Below are positions 1 through 7,116 of a stretch of DNA of 12,910 bases, in pieces. Source of the stretch: Gammaproteobacteria bacterium (GTDB lineage: Bacteria > Pseudomonadota > Gammaproteobacteria > Chromatiales > Sedimenticolaceae); the NCBI GenBank assembly GCA_020445245.1, contig JAGRHB010000024.1, positions 1 to 12,910 of the forward strand, written 5' to 3'. Position numbers and translations under genes: made by a program. Each line of letters begins with the position of its first letter. Positions within the stretch are counted from its first letter, which is position 1. The notes under the pieces were generated by a model. That model had not been told where the DNA came from, made no database searches, and saw only the letters and a list, made by a program, of their open reading frames with translations.

Positions 1-1
1 C

Positions 2-898
2 GGGTTGCCCGGTTTCTCGAGTGCTGACGACAAGGGCAGGTTTACCGGTATCGACGTCGATATGTGTCGTGCAGTGGCCGCTGCGATCTTCGGTGATGCG
101 GAGAAGGTCAAGTACAATCCCTTGACGGCGAAGGAGCGCTTTACCGCGCTGCAGTCCGGCGAGATCGATATGCTGCCGCGCAACACCACCTGGACCTACA
201 CGCGCGATACCTCGCTGGGCCTGAACTTCACCGGTGTCAACTATTACGACGGTCAGGGATTTCTGGTCACCAAGAACCTCGGTGTGAAGAGTGCGCTCGA
301 GATGGACGGCGCCTCTTTCTGTATCCAGGCAGGTACGACCACTGAGTTGAACCTCGCCGATTATTTCCGCAGCAACAAGATGAACTACACGCCGATCACC
401 TTTGATACGTCGGATCAGACGATCAAGGCATTCGAGGCCGGTCGTTGCGATGCGCTGACATCAGACCAGTCGCAGTTGTATGCGCTGCGCATCAAGCTGA
501 GTGACCCGAAGAGCGCCGTCGTGTTGCCCGAAGTCATCTCGAAGGAGCCGCTGGGGCCTGTGGTGCGCCAGGGTGATGACGAATGGTTCAACGTCGTCAA
601 GTGGTCACTTTATGCAATGGTCAACGCCGAAGAACTCGGTGTGACCTCGGCAAACGTCGATGAGATGAAGGCCAGTTCCACCAACCCGAACGTACGTCGT
701 CTGCTTGGCGTAGAGGGCGTGAAGGGTGAATGGATGGGTCTCCCCGATGACTGGGGCTACAACATCATCAAGCAGGTGGGTAACTACGGCGAGGCCTTCG
801 ACCGCAACGTCGGTGCGGGCAGTGCACTCGGCATCGCACGTGGTCTGAATGCGTTGTGGAGCAAGGGTGGCCTGCAGTACGCGCCGCCCGTTCGCTGA
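2..898 (+). CDS. aapJ: Polar amino acid ABC transporter, periplasmic substrate-binding protein (AapJ/BztA type), 5' partial
   Basis: This is the periplasmic binding protein that delivers polar L-amino acids (glutamate, glutamine, aspartate and similar) to the membrane permease. The fragment has 298 residues and is open through the left edge, so the signal peptide and first strand are missing. The TTG at 5 is an internal Leu, not a start: the frame reads GLPGFSSAD, followed by FTGIDVDMCRAVAAAIFGD, the typical N-terminal lobe of SBP_bac_3 proteins of the general amino acid (Aap) subgroup. LPRNTTWTYTRD and the late segment RGLNALWSKGGLQYAPPVR are also characteristic of AapJ/BztA. It is the first gene of an order-conserved set with two permeases and an ATPase. 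The family assignment is firm; the exact substrate range cannot be read from sequence. Confidence 0.93.
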   Translation, partial: GLPGFSSADDKGRFTGIDVDMCRAVAAAIFGDAEKVKYNPLTAKERFTALQSGEIDMLPRNTTWTYTRDTSLGLNFTGVNYYDGQGFLVTKNLGVKSALEMDGASFCIQAGTTTELNLADYFRSNKMNYTPITFDTSDQTIKAFEAGRCDALTSDQSQLYALRIKLSDPKSAVVLPEVISKEPLGPVVRQGDDEWFNVVKWSLYAMVNAEELGVTSANVDEMKASSTNPNVRRLLGVEGVKGEWMGLPDDWGYNIIKQVGNYGEAFDRNVGAGSALGIARGLNALWSKGGLQYAPPVR

Positions 899-911
899 AC
901 GACGTCAGTCT

Positions 912-944
912 GGCAGGTCCGAAGACCCTACCTCCGGACCTGCC
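912..944 (+). promoter_or_regulatory. Intercistronic hairpin between binding protein and permease genes
   Basis: A perfect inverted repeat with 10-bp arms, GGCAGGTCCG (912-921) and CGGACCTGCC (935-944), and a 13-nt loop lies 14 nt after the stop of the binding-protein gene. No T-run follows, so it is not a classical intrinsic terminator. In many ABC operons such a stem behind the binding-protein gene protects its mRNA 3' end or gives partial termination, so that the binding protein is made in excess over the permeases. That role is inferred here. A shorter alternative stem, GGTC-CGAA-GACC (916-927), competes with it. Confidence 0.75.
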
Positions 945-970
945 TCAGGTGTCCCCAAGCGTGATATCCG

Positions 971-2170
971 TTGACCTCGATGGCCGCTGAGCATCCTTCT
1001 CAGGATTCGACGGGAAAGGTCCCGCTTTGGCGTCAGCCCACTTTCCGGGCGATCGTCTTTCAGGTCCTGCTGGTCCTGTGCCTCCTGGCGTTTGGCAATT
1101 TCCTGCTGAGCAATACGCTGCAGAACATGGAGCAGCGTGGAATCACCACCGGCTTCGGTTTTCTCGACAACGCGGCCGGTTTCGGCATCCTGCAGAGCCT
1201 GATTCCGTACGACGAGACCTACACCTACGGCCGCACTTTCGTCGTTGGCCTGCTCAACACGCTGTTGGTGGCGGCACTGGGGATCTTCTTCGCAACCTTC
1301 CTCGGGTTCTTCATCGGGATTGCGCGACTGTCACACAACTGGCTGGTGGCGCGGCTCGCCACCGTCTATATCGAAACCTTTCGCAACATCCCGCTGCTGC
1401 TGCAGATCATGTTCTGGTATTTCGCCGTGCTGCGCCCGCTGCCGCTGCCGCGGCAAAGCCTGAGTGTTGGCGATTCGGTATTCCTCAACAATCGCGGTCT
1501 GTTCCTGCCGAGGCCGATTGTCGAGGACGGCTTCGGACTGGTTGTTGCGGCCCTGCTGGTGGCGATCGTCGGTGCCGTGCTGGTGACGCGCTGGGCACGC
1601 AGGCGCCAGGAGGCGAGCGGGCAGCAGTTTCCGGCCGGTCTGAGTGGATTCGTGTTGATCGTCGGCCTGCCCCTGCTGACGTACTGGGTTAGCGGCTCGC
1701 CACTGCACTGGGACTACCCGGTACTGGGCGGCTTCAATTTCCGTGGTGGGCTGGAGGTGATCCCCGAGTTGGCGGCGCTCGTGCTGGCGCTCAGCATCTA
1801 CACTGCGGCATTCATCGCGGAGGCGGTACGCTCCGGCATCCAGTCGGTCAGTCACGGCCAGACCGAAGCGGCGTATGCGCTGGGATTGCGGCCACGGGTG
1901 ACACTGAAGCTGGTGATCATCCCGCAGGCAATGCGGGTGATCATCCCGCAGCTCACCAGCCAGTACCTGAACCTGACGAAAAACTCCTCGCTGGCCACGG
2001 CCATCGGCTACCCTGACCTGGTCAACGTGTTTGCCGGCACGACGCTCAACCAGACAGGCCAGGCGGTCGAGGTCATCGCGATGACGATGGGGGTCTACCT
2101 GCTGATCAGCCTGGTCATTTCGCTGTTCATGAACTGGTACAACAAACGCAATCAGCTGGTCGAAAGGTAA
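971..2170 (+). CDS. aapQ: Amino acid ABC transporter permease (AapQ/BztB type)
   Basis: One of the two inner-membrane subunits forming the amino acid channel. The protein has about 399 residues, the length usual for AapQ/BztB, which carry an N-terminal extension and a long insert compared with HisQ-type permeases. A first TM segment lies near residues 27-47. The block YIETFRNIPLLLQIMFWY is the conserved HisM/HisQ permease signature. The EAA loop starts at E299 (TEAAYALGLRPR) and ends in PQAMRVIIPQLTSQYLNLTKNSSL, which contacts the ATPase. The start is uncertain: TTG at 971 gives the longest product and ATG at 980 gives a 396-residue one, and neither has a good Shine-Dalgarno. It is followed after 4 nt by the second permease gene. 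Confidence 0.93.
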   Translation: MTSMAAEHPSQDSTGKVPLWRQPTFRAIVFQVLLVLCLLAFGNFLLSNTLQNMEQRGITTGFGFLDNAAGFGILQSLIPYDETYTYGRTFVVGLLNTLLVAALGIFFATFLGFFIGIARLSHNWLVARLATVYIETFRNIPLLLQIMFWYFAVLRPLPLPRQSLSVGDSVFLNNRGLFLPRPIVEDGFGLVVAALLVAIVGAVLVTRWARRRQEASGQQFPAGLSGFVLIVGLPLLTYWVSGSPLHWDYPVLGGFNFRGGLEVIPELAALVLALSIYTAAFIAEAVRSGIQSVSHGQTEAAYALGLRPRVTLKLVIIPQAMRVIIPQLTSQYLNLTKNSSLATAIGYPDLVNVFAGTTLNQTGQAVEVIAMTMGVYLLISLVISLFMNWYNKRNQLVER

Positions 2171-2174
2171 CGGC

Positions 2175-3272
2175 ATGACGACCCACGTCCCACACCCGGA
2201 TCTGCCACCGCCGTCGACCAGCATCGGCGCGATCGCGTGGCTGCGGGCCAACCTGTTTTCGTCCTGGCTGAACTCGCTGTTGACCCTGGGTGCTGTCTAC
2301 CTGCTATACGTGACGATCCCACCGCTGATCAGCTGGGCACTGATCAATGCGGATTGGGTCGGCACTTCACGCGAGGCTTGTGAAAGCGGTGGCGCCTGCT
2401 GGGTCTTCGTCGGCGTGCGTATGAACCAGTTCATGTACGGTCTGTACCCGGAGACCGAGTACTGGCGGATCAATCTGGCAGCGGTGCTGTTGGTGGTATT
2501 GATGACCCCGCTGTTCATCAAGCGCTTCCCATGGAAGCGTTGGCTGGTGCCGTTCGTGCTGTTCGGTTACCCGGTGATCGCATTCGTGTTGTTTTCCGGC
2601 GGTGTGCTGGGGCTCGAATATGTCGAGACCAGCCGTTGGGGGGGACTGACGCTGACCCTGATTCTGTCGTCTGTAGGCATGGCGGCATCATTGCCGCTGG
2701 GCGTTGTGCTTGCGTTGGGCAGGCGCTCGCACATGCCGATCGTCAAATCACTGTCGGTGGTGTTCATCGAGTTCTGGCGTGGTGTGCCGCTGATTACGGT
2801 GTTGTTCATGTCCTCGGTCATGCTCCCGCTTTTCCTCCCGGAAGGGACGCACTTCGACAAGCTGCTGCGCGCAATGATCGGTATCGCCCTGTTCCAGTCG
2901 GCTTATATGGCGGAGGTTGTACGCAGCGGTCTGCAGGCGATTCCGAAGGGGCAGTACGAGGCGGCGCAGGCGCTTGGCCTGAGTTACTGGCAGAGCATGG
3001 GGCTGATCATCCTGCCACAGGCCTTGAAGCTGGTGATCCCCGGGATCGTGAATACCTTTATTGCCCTGTTCAAGGATACGACCCTGGTGTTGATCATCGG
3101 CCTGTTCGACATGCTGGCGATGATCCAGGCGGCGCTTGCCGACCCGAACTGGCTGGGTTATGCCATCGAAGGGCTGACGTTCGCGGCCCTGGTGTATTGG
3201 GTCTTCTGTTTCAGCATGTCGCGTTACAGCCTGGCGCTCGAACGCAAACTGCATACCGGCCACGCCCGCTAG
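2175..3272 (+). CDS. aapM: Amino acid ABC transporter permease (AapM/BztC type)
   Basis: Second membrane subunit of the importer, 365 residues. The N-terminal half has two hydrophobic segments flanking a periplasmic stretch with two close cysteines (ACESGGAC) and a YGLYPETEYWRINLA motif typical of AapM/BztC. The C-terminal half is the standard BPD_transp_1 permease fold: VFIEFWRGVPLITVLFMSSVMLPLF, then the EAA loop from E262 (YEAAQALGLSYWQSMGLIILPQ) and VNTFIALFKDTTLV. Its ATG lies 4 nt after the aapQ stop, with AAAGG (2164-2168) inside the end of aapQ as ribosome-binding site, so the two permeases are probably translationally coupled. The ATPase gene starts 15 nt downstream. Family and role are secure. 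Confidence 0.94.
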   Translation: MTTHVPHPDLPPPSTSIGAIAWLRANLFSSWLNSLLTLGAVYLLYVTIPPLISWALINADWVGTSREACESGGACWVFVGVRMNQFMYGLYPETEYWRINLAAVLLVVLMTPLFIKRFPWKRWLVPFVLFGYPVIAFVLFSGGVLGLEYVETSRWGGLTLTLILSSVGMAASLPLGVVLALGRRSHMPIVKSLSVVFIEFWRGVPLITVLFMSSVMLPLFLPEGTHFDKLLRAMIGIALFQSAYMAEVVRSGLQAIPKGQYEAAQALGLSYWQSMGLIILPQALKLVIPGIVNTFIALFKDTTLVLIIGLFDMLAMIQAALADPNWLGYAIEGLTFAALVYWVFCFSMSRYSLALERKLHTGHAR

Positions 3273-3287
3273 CGCACGGAGTACAAG

Positions 3288-4067
3288 ATGTCCGATGCCC
3301 ACACCTCGCGTCCCGATTCCGCCACGTCCGGGCCGCAGATGATCGAGTTGCGGCACGTGCACAAATGGTACGGCCAGTTTCACGTGCTCAAGGACATCAA
3401 TCTGACGGTGTCCAAGGGCGAGCGCATCGTCATCTGCGGGCCGTCCGGCTCCGGGAAGTCGACGATGATCCGCTGCATCAATCGCCTTGAGGAGCACCAG
3501 GAAGGCCAGATCATCGTCGATGGCACGGAGCTGACAGACGACATCAAGCACATAGACCAGATCCGCCGCGAGGTGGGCATGGTGTTCCAGCACTTCAATC
3601 TGTTTCCGCACCTGACCGTGCTGGAGAATTGTTGCCTTGCGCCGATCTGGGTACGCAGGATGCCGCGCAAAGAGGCGGAGCAGGTAGCGATGCGATACCT
3701 GGAAAAGGTCAAGATCCCCGAGCAGGCGAAGAAGTATCCAGGTCAATTGTCAGGGGGCCAGCAGCAGCGCGTTGCGATCGCCCGCAGCCTGTGTATGAAT
3801 CCGAGCATCATGTTGTTCGACGAGCCGACTTCAGCACTCGACCCGGAGATGATCAAGGAAGTGCTCGACACCATGGTGGAGCTGGCGGAAAGCGGCATGA
3901 CCATGCTGTGCGTGACCCACGAGATGGGCTTTGCCAAGACGGTGGCCAACCGGGTGATCTTCATGGATGGCGGCGAGATCATCGAGCAGAATGAACCCGA
4001 GGCCTTCTTCCACAATCCGCAGTCCGATCGGACCAAGTTGTTTCTCAGTCAGATTCTTGCCCACTGA
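3288..4067 (+). CDS. aapP: Amino acid ABC transporter ATP-binding protein (AapP/BztD type)
   Basis: The cytoplasmic ATPase that powers the importer, 259 residues, the normal length for this class. All nucleotide-binding motifs are intact: Walker [10 protein letters not shown] (51-59), Q-loop glutamine Q101 in [12 protein letters not shown], signature LSGGQQQR (154-161), Walker B IMLFDEP (174-180) with the catalytic Glu at 179, D-loop SALD, and switch His H211 in VTHEMGFA. The polar-amino-acid subgroup is shown by the [11 protein letters not shown] segment. The ATG at 3288 is preceded by CGGAG about 7 nt upstream. A roughly 17-residue polar tail precedes the first conserved strand. The last 23 nt overlap tail to tail with the CBS-domain gene on the other strand, leaving no room for a terminator between them. 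Confidence 0.95.
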   Translation: MSDAHTSRPDSATSGPQMIELRHVHKWYGQFHVLKDINLTVSKGERIVICGPSGSGKSTMIRCINRLEEHQEGQIIVDGTELTDDIKHIDQIRREVGMVFQHFNLFPHLTVLENCCLAPIWVRRMPRKEAEQVAMRYLEKVKIPEQAKKYPGQLSGGQQQRVAIARSLCMNPSIMLFDEPTSALDPEMIKEVLDTMVELAESGMTMLCVTHEMGFAKTVANRVIFMDGGEIIEQNEPEAFFHNPQSDRTKLFLSQILAH

Positions 4068-4686
4068 ACGCGCTGCTCTGCGTGTAGCGGTCGAAAAAGA
4101 TCCGTACCAGGTCAGAGCGGGTGATGACGCCGGCCACGTGCTTTTCGTCGTCGCACACCAGGACGCGTTTGACCCGGTGCCGCTTCATGGTTTCGAGTAC
4201 GTCGTGGACGTCCTGTTCCTCCCCGACGCAGATCACTTCGCGCACCATGTGCTCGGCGACCGGGTCATCCGGTCCTTTCATGCCCGCGTGGTGGGCGAGG
4301 TGGCTGAACATGGATTCCAGTGTCTGCCAGATGCTGTGTGTGGGATGGTGCGCAGGTACGCCCAGGGCGCGCAGGAAATCGGCCTCTGTGATGATCCCCA
4401 GCAAGCGGTTGGCGTCATCAACGACGGGTAAGCCGCTGATGCGTTGTTCGACCAAAATGTGTGCGGCTGCAGACATCGTTGTCTGTGGTGAAACTGCGCT
4501 AACCGGCTGGCTCATGATCTGCGTTACGCCGATTGAAGCGGTAAGGCGTCGGATGGCGAACTGCTGTGCTCGTTCGGCGAGCGTCATCAGGTCGTTTACC
4601 TCGATGTCCATATAGGTGTTCATGCTCGACAGGGCGCGTTCATAGTCCTCGCGCCGGGGGCTTGCCTTCTTGGTATCGTTGTCCAT
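4045..4686 (-). CDS. CBS-domain pair protein, probable partner of the upstream HPP membrane protein
   Basis: A soluble 213-residue protein. Residues about 12-50 ([29 protein letters not shown]) form a helical segment that, as I recall, occurs as the linker before the CBS domains of HPP-CBS fusion proteins. Two CBS domains follow, about 56-110 ([11 protein letters not shown] ... [12 protein letters not shown]) and about 145-200 ([14 protein letters not shown] ... [11 protein letters not shown]). CBS pairs usually bind adenine nucleotides and regulate an attached transporter or enzyme. The ATG at 4686 is preferred because GAGGA sits 8 nt upstream. An in-frame start at 4770 exists but would run back into the HPP gene and has no such site. 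The gene starts 23 nt after the HPP stop and is very likely co-transcribed with it. The ligand is unknown. Confidence 0.88.
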   Translation of the reverse strand: MDNDTKKASPRREDYERALSSMNTYMDIEVNDLMTLAERAQQFAIRRLTASIGVTQIMSQPVSAVSPQTTMSAAAHILVEQRISGLPVVDDANRLLGIITEADFLRALGVPAHHPTHSIWQTLESMFSHLAHHAGMKGPDDPVAEHMVREVICVGEEQDVHDVLETMKRHRVKRVLVCDDEKHVAGVITRSDLVRIFFDRYTQSSAFSGQESD

Positions 4687-4709
4687 GTTGAGAATCCTCG
4701 ATCGCTGCA

Positions 4710-5324
4710 TCAGTGGCGTTGCGTATCCGACTCTGCAGGTTGCGCCAAGGCCGCCGGATAGCGCCTCCACGGGAAGGGGAAGTTGAACATCACGGCGACC
4801 AACAGGATGGTGATGGCGTTGAGCAACACCGGCGTCAACACGAACTCAAAACCGAGGCGGTATACGCTGTCGCCCCCGATCACAACCGCCAGCGCCGTTG
4901 CGCCACCGGGCGGGTGGATGCAGCGAAGGTAGTGCATCGCGCCGATCGCCAGCCCCACGGCAAGTGCGGCGGCCAGCATCGGCTGGTGGATCAGTTTGGC
5001 GCAGGCGACACCGATCAGGGCCGACACCAGGTGCCCGCCGAGCACCGACCAGGGTTGTGAGAGCGGGCCGTGCGGGACCGCGAACAGCAGCACCGCAGAA
5101 GAGCCCATCGAGGAAATGATGCTGACGCTGCCGGTCAGGCCGAGTTGTGCCTGACTGATCAGCATGACACCGAATATGCTGACGATGCCGCCGACAGTGG
5201 ACACGCCTTTCTCCAGGTGGCTGGCCTGCTGGTGGCCCAATCCGAGGTATCGTCGCAATGTCGCCAATGTATCGACCACGGGTGTCTCCGGGGATAGTGG
5301 TTGCATGCGACAAATTGGTGCCAT
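4710..5324 (-). CDS. HPP-family integral membrane protein (possible anion/nitrite transporter)
   Basis: A 204-residue membrane protein with the family's name-giving motif, HYLRCIHPPGGATAL (HPP at 137-139). Hydrophobic segments lie near residues 42-58, 66-84, 93-112, 117-132, 141-150 and 165-182. HPP proteins of cyanobacteria and plant chloroplasts have been reported to transport nitrite; whether this bacterial member does is unknown. Elsewhere the HPP domain is often fused to C-terminal CBS domains. Here the CBS part is a separate gene 23 nt downstream. The start is ambiguous: ATG at 5324 or ATG at 5306 (7th codon), neither with a clear Shine-Dalgarno. The gene diverges from a LysR-type regulator across an AT-rich region, the usual layout for a regulator and its target. 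Confidence 0.87.
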   Translation of the reverse strand: MAPICRMQPLSPETPVVDTLATLRRYLGLGHQQASHLEKGVSTVGGIVSIFGVMLISQAQLGLTGSVSIISSMGSSAVLLFAVPHGPLSQPWSVLGGHLVSALIGVACAKLIHQPMLAAALAVGLAIGAMHYLRCIHPPGGATALAVVIGGDSVYRLGFEFVLTPVLLNAITILLVAVMFNFPFPWRRYPAALAQPAESDTQRH

Positions 5325-5330
5325 TGGAAT

Positions 5331-5359
5331 TTGAACAAACGATATTTAATTGTTATAAA
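5331..5359 (+). promoter_or_regulatory. Candidate sigma-70 promoter for the LysR-type regulator gene
   Basis: TTGAAC (5331-5336), a 17-bp spacer and TATAAA (5354-5359) match the sigma-70 consensus at 4/6 and 5/6 positions. Transcription would start near 5366, inside the ATCGAT palindrome, which would allow autorepression. The position is judged by eye only. Confidence 0.6.
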
Positions 5360-5390
5360 AATCGATATCATCGATATTAAATGGTATAAA
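5340..5390. repeat. Near-direct repeat and ATCGAT palindrome in the divergent promoter (candidate LysR operator)
   Basis: Two similar units, CGATATTTAATTGTTATAAA (5340-5359) and CGATATTAAATGGTATAAA (5372-5390), lie 32 bp apart, about three helical turns, with one gap and few mismatches. Between and overlapping them is ATCGAT-ATC-ATCGAT (5361-5375), a 15-bp inverted repeat with an ATC centre. LysR-type regulators commonly bind two adjacent sites in the intergenic region shared with their target. The roles of these repeats as activation and recognition sites are inferred. Confidence 0.6.
5352..5380 (-). promoter_or_regulatory. Candidate promoter for the HPP/CBS unit
   Basis: Reading leftwards, TTAATA (5380-5375), a 17-bp spacer and TATAAC (5357-5352) could form the divergent promoter of the HPP gene, with a start near 5345. 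It overlaps both the regulator promoter and the repeats, so one bound regulator could affect both directions. The -35 is weak and the region is so AT-rich that chance matches are likely. Confidence 0.4.
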
Positions 5391-5397
5391 GAAACAC

Positions 5398-6252
5398 ATG
5401 GACATCGATCAGGCGAAGACCTTTCTTGCGATTGCCGCGCACGGCAGTTTTCTCGAGGCCGCCAAACGACTGCATGTGACCCAGTCGACCGTCAGTGCGC
5501 GTGTCCAGAACCTCGAAAACGAGCTGGGGACACGCCTGTTCATCCGCAACCGTGCGGGTGCCAGCCTCACGCCAGCGGGCCAGCGTTTCCTGCAACATGC
5601 CAAGACCCTGGTACTGACCGTCGAGCAGGCGCGTTACGACGTCGGTCTGCCAAACCGCTTTCGGGCATCGATCAGGATCGGCGGGCGAATCGCCTTATGG
5701 GAGGATTTCCTTCCGCACTGGGTCGGGAGGATGCGCGAGCGTGCCCCCGATGTCTCGATAAGCAGCGAGATCGGATTCGAAGACGACCTGATGCGGCGCC
5801 TGATCGAAGGGGCGCTGGACATCGGTGTGATGTATACGCCGAGCCATGCGCCGGGACTGATCGTCGAGCATCTGTTCGACGAGACGCTGGTCATGGTCAG
5901 CACCCGTCCGGATACGCGTTGGCCGGGCGAGGACTACGTCTACGTGGAGTGGGGGCCGGGCTTCTATGCCAGGCATCGGGAAAGCTATCCCGACCTCGAG
6001 CGACCGCCGCAGGTGGTCAATATCGGTTGGTTGGGGGTGCAGCTGATCCTGGCCAATGGCGGCTCGTGCTTTTTGCCGATCCGCATGGCGAGAGGGTTGA
6101 TCGGGGCAGGCCGCCTGTTTCAGGTGAAGGAGGCGCCGGAGTTCCCGCACCCGGCCTACATGGTGTTTCCGCGCAAGGCCGACAGCGAGGTGCTGCAGCA
6201 GGCGGTGGAACGGCTGCGTGAGTTGGGGCGCGAAGAACAGCAACACGCCTGA
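5398..6252 (+). CDS. LysR-family transcriptional regulator
   Basis: A 284-residue LysR-type regulator. The N-terminal winged helix-turn-helix (residues 1-60) is canonical: FLAIAAHGSFLEAAKRLHVTQSTVSARVQNLENELGTRLFIR, then ASLTPAGQRFL. A helical linker (about 62-85) leads into the periplasmic-binding-protein-like effector domain from about residue 90 (ASIRIGGRIALWEDFLPHW ... DIGVMY). The effector domain is slightly short. The ATG at 5398 has only a weak AAAG upstream. The gene diverges from the HPP/CBS unit and shares its AT-rich control region, so that unit is the most likely target. The regulator may also control itself. The inducing ligand cannot be inferred. Confidence 0.93.
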   Translation: MDIDQAKTFLAIAAHGSFLEAAKRLHVTQSTVSARVQNLENELGTRLFIRNRAGASLTPAGQRFLQHAKTLVLTVEQARYDVGLPNRFRASIRIGGRIALWEDFLPHWVGRMRERAPDVSISSEIGFEDDLMRRLIEGALDIGVMYTPSHAPGLIVEHLFDETLVMVSTRPDTRWPGEDYVYVEWGPGFYARHRESYPDLERPPQVVNIGWLGVQLILANGGSCFLPIRMARGLIGAGRLFQVKEAPEFPHPAYMVFPRKADSEVLQQAVERLRELGREEQQHA

Positions 6253-6294
6253 CGGTCGATGACTGCGCGGCGATCACTGCCTGCAGCGAAAATC

Positions 6295-6780
6295 TCAGTG
6301 CTCTCCCTTGGTACGCAGGAGTCCGGCCACGCGATTGCCCTGTTTCTGCGGGCCGCCGCGGGGAAAGATCTTGTTCAGATAGCGGCTGGAACCTTTCTCC
6401 GGGCCCCAGATGTCGCGGAAATGGCGGATCATGTCGCGCACCCTGGCCTGGTGTCCGTGGTTGGAATAGTGCTGACGCAGGTAGCGGATCACCGCCCAGT
6501 GCTCCACGTCCAGCGTAAGGCCTTCGTGTTGGGCCTGCGCCTTGGCGAATCCGTCCGACCACTCGGCCGGGTCGACCAGGTAGCCCTCGCTGTCAGTCAG
6601 TACGCTGCGGCCGTTGACCTCGATCGGGCGGGTCGGCATGTCGGGATAGGCATTGCTGCCGGCCGGGAACTCGCCGGGGGCGCCGGCTGAATTGAGTTCG
6701 GAGTGCGTGATCGACCACAGGTCCGCGAGGATCTCGCCATCGAGGCGGCGATGGAAACGCTCGACGCCGGAAACCTCCAT
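6295..6780 (-). CDS. DsrC/TusE-family protein lacking both sulfur-relay cysteines (RspA-like)
   Basis: A 161-residue protein. Residues about 50-161 align with DsrC/TusE: IEVNGRSVLTDSEGYLVDPAEWS, EHWAVIRYLRQHY, then WGPEKGSSRYLNKIFPRGGPQKQ and VAGL. True DsrC carries sulfur on a penultimate cysteine and has a second cysteine 11 residues earlier (Cys111 and Cys100 in Allochromatium). Here these positions are E160 and N149, and the protein has no cysteine at all, so it cannot be a persulfide carrier. Cysteine-less members have been proposed to be regulatory (RspA). An unusual N-terminal extension of about 48 residues precedes the domain; the ATG at 6780 has AGGG 6 nt upstream, whereas the inner ATG at 6639 has no site. 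It converges with the LysR gene across 42 nt. Confidence 0.85.
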   Translation of the reverse strand: MEVSGVERFHRRLDGEILADLWSITHSELNSAGAPGEFPAGSNAYPDMPTRPIEVNGRSVLTDSEGYLVDPAEWSDGFAKAQAQHEGLTLDVEHWAVIRYLRQHYSNHGHQARVRDMIRHFRDIWGPEKGSSRYLNKIFPRGGPQKQGNRVAGLLRTKGEH

Positions 6781-6827
6781 TTTTTGCCCTGACCGAGATC
6801 GTTGTCCTTTCCCTTGCCTGTAGTCGC

Positions 6828-6998
6828 ATGGCCGAGAAGGTCCGGGACGCCTGTCTTCAGGCTGCGCTGAAGGCCTATGAAGATGCTGGCATCAGTGGCC
6901 TGTGTGCCGAAGGTCGCTGGGAGATCGCGGTGCAGGCCATTCGCACACTGGATGTCCAGGAACTGCTGACTCGAGCGGACACGCCTGCCGATCGTTGA
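6828..6998 (+). CDS. Small conserved-looking protein of 56 residues, function unknown
   Basis: A short ORF with strongly protein-like composition: MAEKVRDACLQAALKAYE, then DAGISGLCAEGRWEIAVQAI and a charged tail ending in PADR. The amphipathic helices, the GLCAEGRWE motif with conserved-looking Cys and Trp, and two cysteines (residues 9 and 26) resemble short proteins I recall from gammaproteobacteria, sometimes labelled 'acetyltransferase' although they are far too small to be one. The frame stays open upstream to about 6771 without a better start; ATG at 6828 fits the expected N-terminus but has no clear Shine-Dalgarno. It diverges from the cysteine-free DsrC-like gene, 47 nt apart. The identification rests on memory of the family, so it is moderate. 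Confidence 0.6.
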   Translation: MAEKVRDACLQAALKAYEDAGISGLCAEGRWEIAVQAIRTLDVQELLTRADTPADR

Positions 6999-7116
6999 CG
7001 CGAGATTTCTCCTGTAATCCGATCCCGCACCATTGCTGGTCGTCCGCCGATCGATTAAAGAAAGGCCGGCCGGAAGGCGATAGAACTCTGTTGGCGGGGT
7101 CTCAGGGTAAGGTCGA
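6999..7116. other. Short intergenic region before the glycosyltransferase gene
   Basis: This 118-nt gap holds an 8-bp palindrome GGCCGGCC (near 7063-7070) and no convincing promoter or terminator. A TTGCTG ... ATTAAA pair near 7033-7059 is too weak to call. Confidence 0.4.

Noticed and set aside
1331..2251. 306-codon open frame on the - strand opposite aapQ
   Set aside because: His/Gln/Arg-rich low-complexity translation, antisense to a clearly conserved permease; a GC-bias shadow.
2748..3746. 332-codon open frame on the - strand opposite aapM/aapP
   Set aside because: No domain-like segments; lies wholly opposite conserved transporter genes.
4687..4770. Longer start for the CBS protein at 4770
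   Set aside because: It would overlap the end of the HPP gene and lacks a ribosome-binding site; ATG 4686 has GAGGA at good spacing.
6253..6294. Possible bidirectional terminator between the LysR and DsrC-like genes
   Set aside because: No stem longer than a few base pairs and no T-run could be found in the 42-nt gap.
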